Shown here piece by piece: positions 8,863 through 17,505 of a DNA stretch of 64,000 bases. Under the pieces are notes generated by a model that saw only the letters and a program-made list of their open reading frames with translations, was not told the origin of the DNA and did not search any database. The stretch is from the NCBI GenBank assembly GCA_964392175.1, contig CAYMOJ010000005.1, forward strand, positions 24,698 through 88,697, in the 5' to 3' direction. The stretch comes from Firm-04 sp964392175. Lineage in GTDB: Bacteria; Bacillota; Clostridia; Oscillospirales; Ruminococcaceae. The position numbers and the translations under genes were made by a program. Position 1 is the stretch's first letter; each line of letters starts with the position of its first letter.

Positions 8863-9327
8863 ATGATGAGTCGAGTTAAAGTAGTACTTTGCGGTAAAGA
8901 GTATGTTCTGCAAACTGAGGAAGCACCCAGCTATGTGTATCAACTGGCCAAAACACTGGAAAAGCGTATTTCCGATATCACCGAGAAAAGCCCTCGCATC
9001 TCTGCACATTCCGCCGTAATGATGGTAGCACTTTCCACTATGGATGAGCTGACGAAGGCAAATACCGGCGTGGAGGTCATTCGCTCGCAAGTCAAGGAAT
9101 ATGTGGACGAAGCCGGTAAAGCACGAATGGAACGTGACGCAGCATTGCGCGAGATCGATGTACTGAAAGCCAAAATTGAGCAACTGGAGAACCTGTTGAA
9201 GCTGAAATCGTTGAAAGAAAGTATTGATGCTGAACAGAGCACCGCTGCCAAAACGGAAGAAGCTTCCGTAACGCCCGATGCGGAACAGCTGATACTGACC
9301 GAAGACCCATCTGCTGCCGAAGCATGA
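8863..9327 (+). CDS. zapA: Cell division protein ZapA
   Basis: 154 residues, longer than the usual 90-110 because of a C-terminal tail. The N-terminal ZapA fold is clear (VKVVLCGKEYVLQTEEAPSY, residues 5-24), followed by a long coiled coil (about 75-135) and an acidic tail. ZapA binds FtsZ and bundles protofilaments at the division ring. Two ATGs stand side by side; the first is used here with an AAAGGATGG site about 10 nt upstream. Its stop overlaps the next start by four bases (ATGA). Confidence 0.9.
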   Translation: MMSRVKVVLCGKEYVLQTEEAPSYVYQLAKTLEKRISDITEKSPRISAHSAVMMVALSTMDELTKANTGVEVIRSQVKEYVDEAGKARMERDAALREIDVLKAKIEQLENLLKLKSLKESIDAEQSTAAKTEEASVTPDAEQLILTEDPSAAEA

Positions 9328-11447
9328 ATAGACAGCGACCGGAATTACTGGCACCCGCCGGTGGTATGGAATCGCTGATCGCAGCCGTACGCTGTGGCGC
9401 GAATGCCGTATACATCGGGGCAAAGCAATTCTCCGCAAGGCATTCGGCAGAAAATTTTACTATTGATACCCTCCGTGAAGCCACCACGATTTGCCATACG
9501 GCAGGTGTCAAATTGTATCTGGCGGTGAATACGCTACTGACAACGAGGGAATTTGATCAACTGGATTCGCTTGCATTACAAGTGGCAGAATTGGGCATTG
9601 ATGGTTGCATTGTACAAGATTACGGCGTGGTTTCCTACCTGAAAGCACGCGTGCCGCAGCTTCCACTGCACGCCTCTACGCAAATGACAATACATACCGC
9701 AGATGGCATTGTTGCCGCCAAAGAGATGGGTCTGTGCCGCGTAGTGCTTGCTCGTGAATGCTCTGCAAGCCATATTTCCAAGCTGACTGCCATCGCCCAC
9801 CAAATGCATATGGAAACGGAAGTGTTTGTTCATGGTGCCCACTGTATGTCGGTTTCGGGACAGTGTTGGCTTTCAGCGGCTATGGGCGGTCGTAGTGCCA
9901 ACCGTGGCAGATGCGCACAGCCCTGCCGTTTGCCGTTTACTGCCACTCATGATGCCTCTGTCTGTGCGCTCTCGCTGAAAGATATGTCACTCATTGACCA
10001 TGTGCAGAAGCTAACAGCCATGGGTGTGGATTCTCTGAAAATTGAGGGGCGTATGAAACGTCCCGAATATGTTGCAGCAACTGTGCGCGCATACCGTCAG
10101 GCACTGGATGGCATTTTGCCTGATACAGAATCGCTGCAAGCTGTTTTTTCACGCAGCGGATTTACTGATGGCTATTTCACAGACCACAGAGTAAAAATGT
10201 TCGGTGTGCGCCGCAAAGAGGATGTCCTTGCCGCCAATACGGTATTGGCAACTCTGCGTGAGACTTACCGCAAACCGCGCAAGCTTGCAACATTGCATGG
10301 GCATTTTACGCTGCAAAGCAATCAGCCTGCCATGTTGACCGTCTATGATGATGCAGGGCATCGCGCAACCGTTTCAGGAATTGCACCGCAGCCGGCACAA
10401 AACCACCCCAGTGACGCGGAAAGTCTGTGCCGCCAAATGAAAAAACTAGGCGATACGATATATGACCTCGGTACAATGACTGCCAAAGTTGACAAGGGGC
10501 TGATGCTACCCACAGCAGCAGTCAATGCCATGCGCCGAGATGCCGTTGCCGCACTGGATGCTGCACGATGTGCTGCTGCAACACCGCAATATACGGTAGC
10601 TGCTCCACCGCAATATGCAAAGGTTTTCCATCGCACCACACCCCCACAGCTGTGGTTGAGTATCCGCAAGCTTTCACAACTGGATATGCTGCACGATATG
10701 ACATTCTCCATTGACCGTTTGCTACTGCCCCTGCAACTTGCCAAAGCATATGCCAAGCAGCCACTGCTACCCATCGCACGATGTATCCTGATCCCCCCTC
10801 GCTGGTGCAATGATACTGCAAGCATCCATGCCATGCTATGTGATGCAAAAGCACTTGGATTTACCCATCTTGCTTGCGGTAATGTGGGCGATGTACAGCT
10901 TGGCAAATCGCTTGGGCTGACACTCCACGGTACGCTGGGATATCACATCACAAACCCCTTTGCCGCAAATATGGCATTGGATATGGGGCTTTCCGATGGA
11001 TTACTCTCTCCTGAGCTGCCCCCACAAACTGCTGCACAGATTGGCAGCACATTGCCCCTTGGCATCTATGCCTACGGCAAGTTGCCATTGATGCTGATGC
11101 GTAATTGCCCCATTCAGGCGCAAATCGGGTGCAAGCAATGCAAGCATCAACTGAAAGATCGCATGGGGCAATGGCTTTTCACTGACTGCACGCGCATCAC
11201 GCAATCACCTGATTATGCAGAGTTGTTCAACAGTGTTACCGTGTGGCTTGCTGACAAGCAGAATCTCTATCAGGATGCAGCATATCAGTTGCTTGCCGTG
11301 ACGGACGAATCACCCCATCGCGTAAAAGAAGTACTGCTCGCCTTTACAGGTACTGCTGGCATCACACCGCCTCTACGATTCACAAGAGGGCTGCATCTGG
11401 TGAATGACGGAACTGACGCAAAACACGAAAGGAATCGTCAAATATGA
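9324..11447 (+). CDS. U32-family peptidase/RNA hydroxylase with DUF3656-like middle
   Basis: 707 residues. The N-terminal U32 domain begins PELLAPAGGMESL and carries four cysteines spaced C-x6-C-x15-C-x3-C (HCMSVSGQC and RCAQPC), the expected iron-sulfur ligands, plus SLKIEGRMKRPEY. The overall layout (U32 domain, DUF3656-like middle, long C-terminal part) is that of E. coli RlhA (YdcP), which hydroxylates a 23S rRNA cytidine using prephenate; the related TrhP acts on tRNA. Older names call it collagenase. Translationally coupled at both ends, overlapping zapA and dut by four bases each. The exact RNA target cannot be read. Confidence 0.88.
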   Translation: MNRQRPELLAPAGGMESLIAAVRCGANAVYIGAKQFSARHSAENFTIDTLREATTICHTAGVKLYLAVNTLLTTREFDQLDSLALQVAELGIDGCIVQDYGVVSYLKARVPQLPLHASTQMTIHTADGIVAAKEMGLCRVVLARECSASHISKLTAIAHQMHMETEVFVHGAHCMSVSGQCWLSAAMGGRSANRGRCAQPCRLPFTATHDASVCALSLKDMSLIDHVQKLTAMGVDSLKIEGRMKRPEYVAATVRAYRQALDGILPDTESLQAVFSRSGFTDGYFTDHRVKMFGVRRKEDVLAANTVLATLRETYRKPRKLATLHGHFTLQSNQPAMLTVYDDAGHRATVSGIAPQPAQNHPSDAESLCRQMKKLGDTIYDLGTMTAKVDKGLMLPTAAVNAMRRDAVAALDAARCAAATPQYTVAAPPQYAKVFHRTTPPQLWLSIRKLSQLDMLHDMTFSIDRLLLPLQLAKAYAKQPLLPIARCILIPPRWCNDTASIHAMLCDAKALGFTHLACGNVGDVQLGKSLGLTLHGTLGYHITNPFAANMALDMGLSDGLLSPELPPQTAAQIGSTLPLGIYAYGKLPLMLMRNCPIQAQIGCKQCKHQLKDRMGQWLFTDCTRITQSPDYAELFNSVTVWLADKQNLYQDAAYQLLAVTDESPHRVKEVLLAFTGTAGITPPLRFTRGLHLVNDGTDAKHERNRQI

Positions 11448-11884
11448 AACTGTATTTTCAAAAATGTCGAGAGAGCGCAAGCCTTCCCAAGCAAGCGACA
11501 CCATACAGTGCCGGTATGGATCTTACTGCCTGTTTGGATGCACCCGTAACCATAGCGGCAGGGCAACGTGTACTGATCCCCACGGGACTGAAAGCTGCGC
11601 CTGCACAAAATGATGTGGCACTCCTTCTCTATGCGCGTTCAGGACTTGCCATCAAGCATGGCATTACTATGGCAAATTGCGTGGGCGTGATCGATGCCGA
11701 CTATCGCGGAGAAATCTGTGTGCCGTTGATCAATGTCAGCGATATGCCTTTCACTGTAGAGCACGGTATGCGCATTGCACAACTGGTCGTTACCCCTGTG
11801 ATCACGCCGGAATGTGAATTTGCCGATACGCTGCCCGATACACAACGTGGCACAGGCGGATTCGGCTCCACGGGTATGAAATAA
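11444..11884 (+). CDS. dut: dUTP diphosphatase
   Basis: 146 residues, typical trimeric dUTPase. All five family motifs are visible: SAGMDL, ARSGLA, GVIDADYRGE, RIAQLV, and RGTGGFGSTG at the C-terminus. The enzyme hydrolyses dUTP to dUMP and pyrophosphate, keeping uracil out of DNA and feeding thymidylate synthesis. The start overlaps the U32 stop (ATGA), so it is co-translated with it. Confidence 0.97.
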   Translation: MKLYFQKCRESASLPKQATPYSAGMDLTACLDAPVTIAAGQRVLIPTGLKAAPAQNDVALLLYARSGLAIKHGITMANCVGVIDADYRGEICVPLINVSDMPFTVEHGMRIAQLVVTPVITPECEFADTLPDTQRGTGGFGSTGMK

Positions 11885-11916
11885 AGGATGTCAACAATTG
11901 AAAGGAACCTGTTATC

Positions 11917-12180
11917 ATGAAAAACAAGCTGGTTTTTTTATTCTGTATCATTGTAGCAATCATCGCAGGAACGTTTCTGGGCGAGATCTGCGCAGATACG
12001 CCATATTTGGAGTGGCTAGGCAGAAGCTTTGCATTCAGCACGGGAGTGTATGATTTGAATTTGCACTTTGTCAAGCTGACATTGGGATTGGATTTTTCCA
12101 TCAATTTGGCACAGGTGCTGATGCTGATCATTGCACTGTATGCTTCCCCGAAGGTAGCGTCAAAAATTCAAATTGGTTAA
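11917..12180 (+). CDS. DUF4321 small membrane protein
   Basis: 87 residues with one hydrophobic segment at the N-terminus (about 5-22) and another at the C-terminus (about 62-78), joined by a short outside loop. It resembles the DUF4321 family of small clostridial membrane proteins, usually found near zapA, dut or cell-shape genes. No function is known. A GAAAGGAACC site lies 10 nt before the start. Confidence 0.8.
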   Translation: MKNKLVFLFCIIVAIIAGTFLGEICADTPYLEWLGRSFAFSTGVYDLNLHFVKLTLGLDFSINLAQVLMLIIALYASPKVASKIQIG

Positions 12181-12194
12181 AGGGTGATTTTGGA

Positions 12195-12893
12195 ATGGAA
12201 CAACTCATGCGTTGGGAAACGCACGCACATACCGCCGAAGGCAGTGCCTGTGCCTCCGCTTCTGCTGTGGAAATGGTACGAGGCTGCAAAGCAGCAGGCT
12301 ATGACGGGATCTTTATCACAGACCATTTTTATCATGGCAATACTGCCGTGCCACGCGATCTTCCATGGGAGGAGTGGGTTACACGGTTTTGCGCTGGCTA
12401 CCACCATGGCAAAGAAGAGGGCGACAAGATCGGACTACAGGTATGCTTTGGTTGGGAGTACAGCTGGAGCGGCAACGATTTTCTCACCTACGGACTTGAT
12501 CCACAGTGGTTGCTCGCGCACCCCGAAACGACAACGCTTACGCCATATGAATACCTCAAGCTGGTGCAAGCATCCGGGGGGTGCATTGTACACGCGCATC
12601 CATTTCGTCAAGCATGGTATGTACAAGCCATCCGTCTGGTGCCGGATGTGGTGGATGCTGTGGAAGTCTACAACGCAGCCAACAGTGAAGAGATCTACAA
12701 CACCCGTGCCCAATGGTATGCTGATAGCTTCGGGCTGAAGCAGGTTGCCGGCTCCGATACGCACTGGGCAAATATGTTTCAGGGTGGCATCCTCACAAGG
12801 GAACCCATTCGTACTACCGCAGACTACAAAAGTGTCATCGCAACGAACGGCATCTGCGGCATTGTACACAAAGGCGAGAATATGCTTTTCTAA
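12195..12893 (+). CDS. PHP-domain metallo-phosphoesterase
   Basis: 232 residues. Metal-binding motifs of the PHP fold are visible: WETHAHTAEGSAC near the start, ITDHFYHG, VHAHPFR at about 135 and GSDTHW at about 190. PHP proteins are hydrolases of phosphate esters (histidinol phosphate, nucleotides, RNA ends). The length and internal CFGWEYSW segment fit small stand-alone PHP phosphatases; the substrate is unknown. It starts 14 nt after the DUF4321 gene with a weak GGTGA site. A later ATG at 12207 is possible but less likely. Confidence 0.82.
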   Translation: MEQLMRWETHAHTAEGSACASASAVEMVRGCKAAGYDGIFITDHFYHGNTAVPRDLPWEEWVTRFCAGYHHGKEEGDKIGLQVCFGWEYSWSGNDFLTYGLDPQWLLAHPETTTLTPYEYLKLVQASGGCIVHAHPFRQAWYVQAIRLVPDVVDAVEVYNAANSEEIYNTRAQWYADSFGLKQVAGSDTHWANMFQGGILTREPIRTTADYKSVIATNGICGIVHKGENMLF

Positions 12894-13006
12894 GCAAGTC
12901 GAAGGCAGCCCCACGGCTACCAAAACGATCTGCACCGCCAATTCTACGCGATGTTATCGATAAGCATCCCCTCAAAAATCAAATGTATTATAGGAGGAAT
13001 CTACGA

Positions 13007-14677
13007 ATGTTGACTGATATTGAAATTGCGCAGCAAGCAAAAATTCTCAAAATCACTGAAATCGCTGCAAAGCTCGGCATTGAAGAGGAAGATTTAGAGC
13101 CTTATGGTCACTACAAGGCAAAGCTTTCGGAATCCCTGATGACCAAAACAGCAAATCATCCTGACGGCAAGCTGATTCTAGTCACGGCAATCAATCCTAC
13201 CCCTGCCGGCGAAGGGAAAACGACAATTTCGGTAGGTCTGGCACAGTCTATGGCAAAAATCGGGAAGAAAGCAGTGCTTGCTCTCCGTGAGCCGTCTCTC
13301 GGCCCTGTGTTCGGCATCAAGGGCGGTGCAGCAGGCGGTGGATATGCACAGGTTGTGCCGATGGAAGATATCAATTTGCACTTTACCGGTGATATGCACG
13401 CCATTACTGTTGCAAACAATCTGTTGTGTGCACTGCTGGATAATCATATTCAACAGGGCAATACACTGGGCATTGACCCCCATCGCGTTGTCATCGACCG
13501 CTGCATGGATATGAACGACCGCGTACTGCGCAATATCGTAGTGGGCTTGGGTGCCAAAAAAGATGGTGTCACACGACAGGATAGCTTCCGCATCACAGTA
13601 GCATCTGAGGTTATGGCGATTCTGTGCTTGGCCAGTGATCTCGCCGACCTGAAAACACGCCTCGGTAATATACTGGTGGCATATACCTACGATGACAAGC
13701 CCATCTATGCCCGTGACCTCAACGCACATGGCTCTATGACGGCACTGCTCAAAGACGCACTGAAGCCGAATCTTGTGCAAACATTGGAAAACACCCCTGT
13801 GATCATGCACGGCGGTCCTTTCGCGAACATCGCACATGGCTGCAATTCTGTGCGCGCTACGAAACTTGCACTGAAGCTGGGCGATTATTGCATCACCGAA
13901 GCAGGCTTTGGCGCAGATCTCGGTGCAGAAAAATTCATGGATATCAAGTGCCGTTTTGCAGGACTAAAGCCCGATTGCGTGGTACTGGTCGCAACGGTTC
14001 GTGCACTCAAATATAATGGTGGTATGCCCAAGGCGGCGTTGCAAACTGAAAATGTAGAGGCACTGCAAAAGGGTATCGTCAATCTGCAAGCACATATTGA
14101 AAATCTACGAAAATTTGGTGTGCCTGTCGTAGTCGCCATGAATCGTTTCCACACCGATACCGATGCGGAGCTGGCTGTAATCCATGACTTCTGCGAGAAG
14201 ATGAATGTGCCTGTATCTCTGGCAGAAATTTTTGCAAAGGGCGGTGCAGGTGGCACAGATCTGGCAGAAAAAGTCTGTGCAGTCATTGAAAAAGGCGAAG
14301 CGCGCTTTCATCCCCTGTATGATACCGAACTGAGCGTCAAGGAAAAGCTGAATATCATCGCCAAAGAGATCTACCGCGCCGATGGTGTGAACTTTACCGC
14401 ACAAGCAGAAAAAGCCATTGCCGCGATCGAGGCACTGGGCTGCGGTAATGTTCCGATCTGTGTGGCAAAAACGCAATACTCCCTCTCCGATGATCCCCAA
14501 AAGCTGGGTAAGCCCGAAGGCTTTACCATTACTGTTCGCGATGTGAAGCTTTCTGCCGGTGCAGGCTTTGCCGTCTGCCTTACAGGCGATATTATGGTCA
14601 TGCCCGGCTTGCCCAAAGTACCCGCTGCGTTCAATATCGATTGCGATAATCAGGGAAACATCAGCGGTTTGTTCTGA
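13007..14677 (+). CDS. fhs: Formate--tetrahydrofolate ligase
   Basis: 556 residues, the standard length. The enzyme makes 10-formyl-THF from formate, THF and ATP for purine and one-carbon metabolism and for acetogenic pathways. Visible are the P-loop PTPAGEGKTT (about 64-73), REPSLGPVFGIKGGAAGGG, and the C-terminal GFAVCLTGDIMVMPGLPK. The start at 13007 is fixed by a strong TAGGAGGAAT site; an in-frame ATG at 12983 lies ahead of that site and is rejected. Confidence 0.97.
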   Translation: MLTDIEIAQQAKILKITEIAAKLGIEEEDLEPYGHYKAKLSESLMTKTANHPDGKLILVTAINPTPAGEGKTTISVGLAQSMAKIGKKAVLALREPSLGPVFGIKGGAAGGGYAQVVPMEDINLHFTGDMHAITVANNLLCALLDNHIQQGNTLGIDPHRVVIDRCMDMNDRVLRNIVVGLGAKKDGVTRQDSFRITVASEVMAILCLASDLADLKTRLGNILVAYTYDDKPIYARDLNAHGSMTALLKDALKPNLVQTLENTPVIMHGGPFANIAHGCNSVRATKLALKLGDYCITEAGFGADLGAEKFMDIKCRFAGLKPDCVVLVATVRALKYNGGMPKAALQTENVEALQKGIVNLQAHIENLRKFGVPVVVAMNRFHTDTDAELAVIHDFCEKMNVPVSLAEIFAKGGAGGTDLAEKVCAVIEKGEARFHPLYDTELSVKEKLNIIAKEIYRADGVNFTAQAEKAIAAIEALGCGNVPICVAKTQYSLSDDPQKLGKPEGFTITVRDVKLSAGAGFAVCLTGDIMVMPGLPKVPAAFNIDCDNQGNISGLF

Positions 14678-14830
14678 TTCTCCCCCGTAAGCAATCAATC
14701 GGTTGCATCTGAAGCAAAATGCTATGGAAAAGAATACCGGAAATTGGCTCACACATAGTACAAGTGTATGGGAATCTATAGCCCATGCATAGATAATTTG
14801 TGTGCATTTTGCAGATATTTGTCGAAAGGC
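14678..14830 (+). other. Intergenic region with competing inverted repeats after fhs
   Basis: Contains GCAATC-AATC-GGTTGC (about 14694-14709) and, near 14765-14800, two mutually exclusive hairpins: ATGGG...CCCAT and ATCTAT...ATAGAT, enclosed by CACACA...TGTGTG. No T-run follows, so a classic terminator for fhs is not evident. Confidence 0.35.
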
Positions 14831-14859
14831 TTGATTTTGAAACCAAAATGGAGTAAAAT
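14831..14859 (+). promoter_or_regulatory. Promoter of the C39-like protease gene
   Basis: TTGATT, 17 bases, TAAAAT, about 37 nt upstream of the start codon. Confidence 0.7.
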
Positions 14860-14895
14860 AGAACCATTGTAATTACTACGGAGGGATCATATCAT

Positions 14896-15807
14896 ATGAA
14901 AAAAAGCCGTAAAAAGCAAGTGCCTTTATCAGCAGGAGCAACCGTGGGCATCATAGCGGTTTGTTTGCTGGCATTTGGCATTGGACTCGCCGTGAAGCGC
15001 GGCGAAGAAAATCCGATAGCAGATTCCCAATCAGCGAACTCCACAAGCAGCTCAACTACGACCACAACCACGTCATCAGCCTTGACAGATTCAAACGCAT
15101 CCGACGTCACAAACACGACAGAATCTACCACCACAACAACAACTACTACTATAGTCGCGCCTACATCCATCATGCTGGAAGTGCCGTACTATTCACAAAA
15201 CGGTCTGCTGCCCACGGGCTGTGAGCTGGTCAGTGCAAAAATGGTGTTGGAATATTACGGCGTTACGCCAAGCATCGATGAAATTGTTGAAAACACCTTC
15301 GCAAAGTACACCTACATGGCGGACGGCAAAAACTACGGCTATCATCCCAATGATGCGTTTATCGGCAGTCCGTTGGATAAAACCAGCTTCGGCTGCTTTC
15401 CTCCCGTGGTAAGCAAAATGATGAACAAGTTCCTGCCGAGCGGACAAGAAGCCGTGCCACTGGAAGGTGAATCTCTGCAAGAACTTGCGGAGACTTATCT
15501 GCCGCAAAATACACCCGTAATGGTTTGGGCAACCATGGGGATGCAGGAAACCTACGGTAAAATCGGTTGGTACTTGCTGGATTCCGAAGGCAATCGCACC
15601 GATGAATGGTATTTCTGGCCGGCAAGAGAGCATTGCTTGGTGCTTGTAGGCTATGATGAGGAAAACTACTACTTCAATGATCCCATGCAAAAGGCAAATG
15701 TTTCGTGGTCGCGTGAACTGGTAGAGCAACGCTATGCCGATATGGGCAGCCGCGCACTGGTTGTACGCTCATTGGTCGCAAATGAAGAAGAAGTAGGCGT
15801 AGACTAA
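14896..15807 (+). CDS. Membrane-anchored C39-like cysteine peptidase with Thr-rich linker
   Basis: 303 residues. A short basic N-terminus is followed by one membrane helix (about 13-33), a Ser/Thr-rich linker with two poly-Thr runs (about 48-88) and a C39_2-type papain-like domain (92-300). Candidate catalytic residues are Cys109 in PTGCELVSAKM, His246 in REHCLVLVGYD and Asn261/Asp262 in YFNDP. The domain should face outside. Family members are annotated as peptidases or bacteriocin-processing relatives, but without an attached transporter domain the substrate is unknown. It has its own promoter and is monocistronic. Confidence 0.85.
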   Translation: MKKSRKKQVPLSAGATVGIIAVCLLAFGIGLAVKRGEENPIADSQSANSTSSSTTTTTTSSALTDSNASDVTNTTESTTTTTTTTIVAPTSIMLEVPYYSQNGLLPTGCELVSAKMVLEYYGVTPSIDEIVENTFAKYTYMADGKNYGYHPNDAFIGSPLDKTSFGCFPPVVSKMMNKFLPSGQEAVPLEGESLQELAETYLPQNTPVMVWATMGMQETYGKIGWYLLDSEGNRTDEWYFWPAREHCLVLVGYDEENYYFNDPMQKANVSWSRELVEQRYADMGSRALVVRSLVANEEEVGVD

Positions 15808-15823
15808 AAATTGTGCCAAACCA

Positions 15824-15852
15824 TTGACAAACGCAACGCAATGCGTTATAAT
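15824..15852 (+). promoter_or_regulatory. Promoter of the riboswitch-metK unit
   Basis: TTGACA, 17 bases, TATAAT: a perfect sigma-A consensus starting transcription just ahead of the SAM aptamer. Confidence 0.92.
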
Positions 15853-15861
15853 AGATATGTA

Positions 15862-15998
15862 CCTTATCCAGAGCAACAGAGGAACGGGTCCTGTGAAGTT
15901 GCGGCAACCCCTTGGCATGATGCACCATCTGCACTATGCCTTGTATGGTGCCAATTCCCGCGGTAAGAGAACTGACTTCTCTGAACCGAAAGATGAGG
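15862..15998 (+). ncRNA. SAM-I riboswitch aptamer (S box)
   Basis: The conserved S-box pieces appear in order: CTTATCCAGAG, GAGGAACGGGTCCTGTGAAG, GCGGCAACC, GGTGCCAATTCCCGCGG, then the P4 hairpin and a closing GATGAGG that pairs with CCTTATC at 15862-15868 to form P1. It sits between a perfect promoter and a terminator in front of metK, so SAM should promote termination and lower SAM synthetase expression. Confidence 0.94.
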
Positions 15999-16020
15999 GG
16001 CGTATGCGGTCTGTAAAGCT

Positions 16021-16055
16021 ACGGCATTCGTTCCTGTGTGAATGAATGCCGTTTT
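16021..16055 (+). terminator. Riboswitch-controlled terminator before metK
   Basis: ACGGCATTC...GAATGCCG stem of at least 8 bp followed by TTTT, lying between the aptamer and the metK ribosome site. This is the expression platform of the SAM-I riboswitch. Confidence 0.9.
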
Positions 16056-16087
16056 CGTATCTTACCATAAGGAAAGGAAGTTTGAAT

Positions 16088-17272
16088 ATGAGAAGATTTT
16101 TCACCTCAGAATCCGTCACGGAAGGCCACCCCGATAAAATCTGCGATCAGATCTCGGATGCCGTATTGGATGCCATTCTTGAGCAAGACCCCTACGGCAG
16201 AGTTGCTTGCGAGACCTGTTGCACCACCGGTATGGTGTTGTGCATGGGTGAGATCACTACCACTGCCAGCATTGATATTTCCCGTATTGCCCGTGAAGTC
16301 ATTGTGGATATCGGCTACGACCGTGCAAAATATGGCTTTGATGGTCATACCTGCGCCGTGCTGACTACCATTGATCAGCAATCCGGCGACATTGCCATGG
16401 GCGTCGATGATGCGACTGATGACAACAACGAAGACACCTACGATAAAACCGGTGCCGGCGACCAGGGCATGATGTTCGGTTATGCCTGCGATGAAACCCC
16501 CGAAAAAATGCCGTTGCCCATCGCGCTTGCCCATAAACTTGCATTGAAGCTGACTGCACTGCGCAAAGACGGCACACTCTCCTATCTGCGCCCCGATGGC
16601 AAAACACAAGTCACCGTAGAGTATGAAGATGATCGCCCTGTGCGCGTGGATACCATTGTCATCTCCACCCAGCACGCTGCATCAGTGGCATTGGATCAGA
16701 TTCGTTCCGACTTGATCGAATTGGTGGTGGAGTCGACCATCCCTGCGGAGTGGATGGATGCAGATACCAAGATCTTCGTGAACCCTACCGGTAGATTCGT
16801 CATTGGTGGCCCGCAGGGTGACAGCGGTCTCACCGGCAGAAAAATCATTGTGGATACCTACGGCGGCTATTCCCGTCACGGTGGCGGTGCGTTCTCCGGC
16901 AAAGACCCGACCAAGGTTGATCGCTCCGCAGCATATATGTCCCGTTATATCGCAAAGAATCTGGTCGCTGCCGAGCTGGCAAAGCGTTGCGAGGTGCAGC
17001 TCGCCTATGCCATTGGCGTAGCAAAGCCCGTTTCTGTGTTTGTGGAAACCTACGGCACAGGCATTGTAAGCGATGAAGTACTCGCCAATATTGTGCAACA
17101 GTGCTTCGATTTGCGCCCTGCCGCAATCATTGATGCGCTGGAACTGCGCAAGCCCCAATACCGCAAGCTGGCGGCTTATGGTCATATGGGCAGAGAGGAT
17201 TTGATGCCCGCATGGGAGCGTACAGATCGCGTGGAGGCACTGCACGCAGCAATGGCAGCAATGAAGGCGTAA
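16088..17272 (+). CDS. metK: S-adenosylmethionine synthetase
   Basis: 394 residues. MetK makes SAM from methionine and ATP. Visible signatures are FTSESVTEGHPDK at the start, GAGDQGMMFGYA around 120, the GGAFSGKDPTKVDRSAAY segment around 265-285, and a C-terminal YGHMGRED motif. The start at 16088 follows AAGGAAAGGAAG; an in-frame ATG at 16046 lies inside the terminator hairpin and is rejected. Controlled by the SAM riboswitch upstream and closed by a strong terminator downstream. Confidence 0.98.
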   Translation: MRRFFTSESVTEGHPDKICDQISDAVLDAILEQDPYGRVACETCCTTGMVLCMGEITTTASIDISRIAREVIVDIGYDRAKYGFDGHTCAVLTTIDQQSGDIAMGVDDATDDNNEDTYDKTGAGDQGMMFGYACDETPEKMPLPIALAHKLALKLTALRKDGTLSYLRPDGKTQVTVEYEDDRPVRVDTIVISTQHAASVALDQIRSDLIELVVESTIPAEWMDADTKIFVNPTGRFVIGGPQGDSGLTGRKIIVDTYGGYSRHGGGAFSGKDPTKVDRSAAYMSRYIAKNLVAAELAKRCEVQLAYAIGVAKPVSVFVETYGTGIVSDEVLANIVQQCFDLRPAAIIDALELRKPQYRKLAAYGHMGREDLMPAWERTDRVEALHAAMAAMKA

Positions 17273-17283
17273 CACAAAGCTTT

Positions 17284-17317
17284 ATCGGTCGGGTCATCTC
17301 TGATCCGACCGATTTTT
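17284..17317 (+). terminator. Terminator of metK
   Basis: ATCGGTCGGGTC-ATCTCT-GATCCGACCGAT, a 12-bp stem with one G-U pair, running into TTTT. Confidence 0.93.
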
Positions 17318-17405
17318 ATGCGCCGATTGATCATATCAAGAAAGCAAATGAAAATCTGCCATTCTCGATAATTATGTGGAAAAATATGAAAAATCGTGCA
17401 GGTAC

Positions 17406-17434
17406 TTGCTTTTTGCCACAGGATATGATATACT
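17406..17434 (+). promoter_or_regulatory. Promoter of the sortase cluster
   Basis: TTGCTT, 17 bases, TATACT, about 70 nt upstream of the first gene of the cluster. Confidence 0.75.
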
Positions 17435-17505
17435 GCTAGTGTGCATATGTATCCGTTTCGGCAGGCAAAATGCCGAGATCCCCCCTACCACGAAAGGAAA
17501 TCGCA

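Noticed and set aside
12894..13006. THF or other riboswitch before fhs
   Set aside because: No aptamer pieces recognised and the gap is only 113 nt with no terminator.
16046..16087. Longer start for MetK at ATG 16046
   Set aside because: That start lies in the terminator arm of the SAM riboswitch; the AAGGAAAGGAAG site supports 16088.
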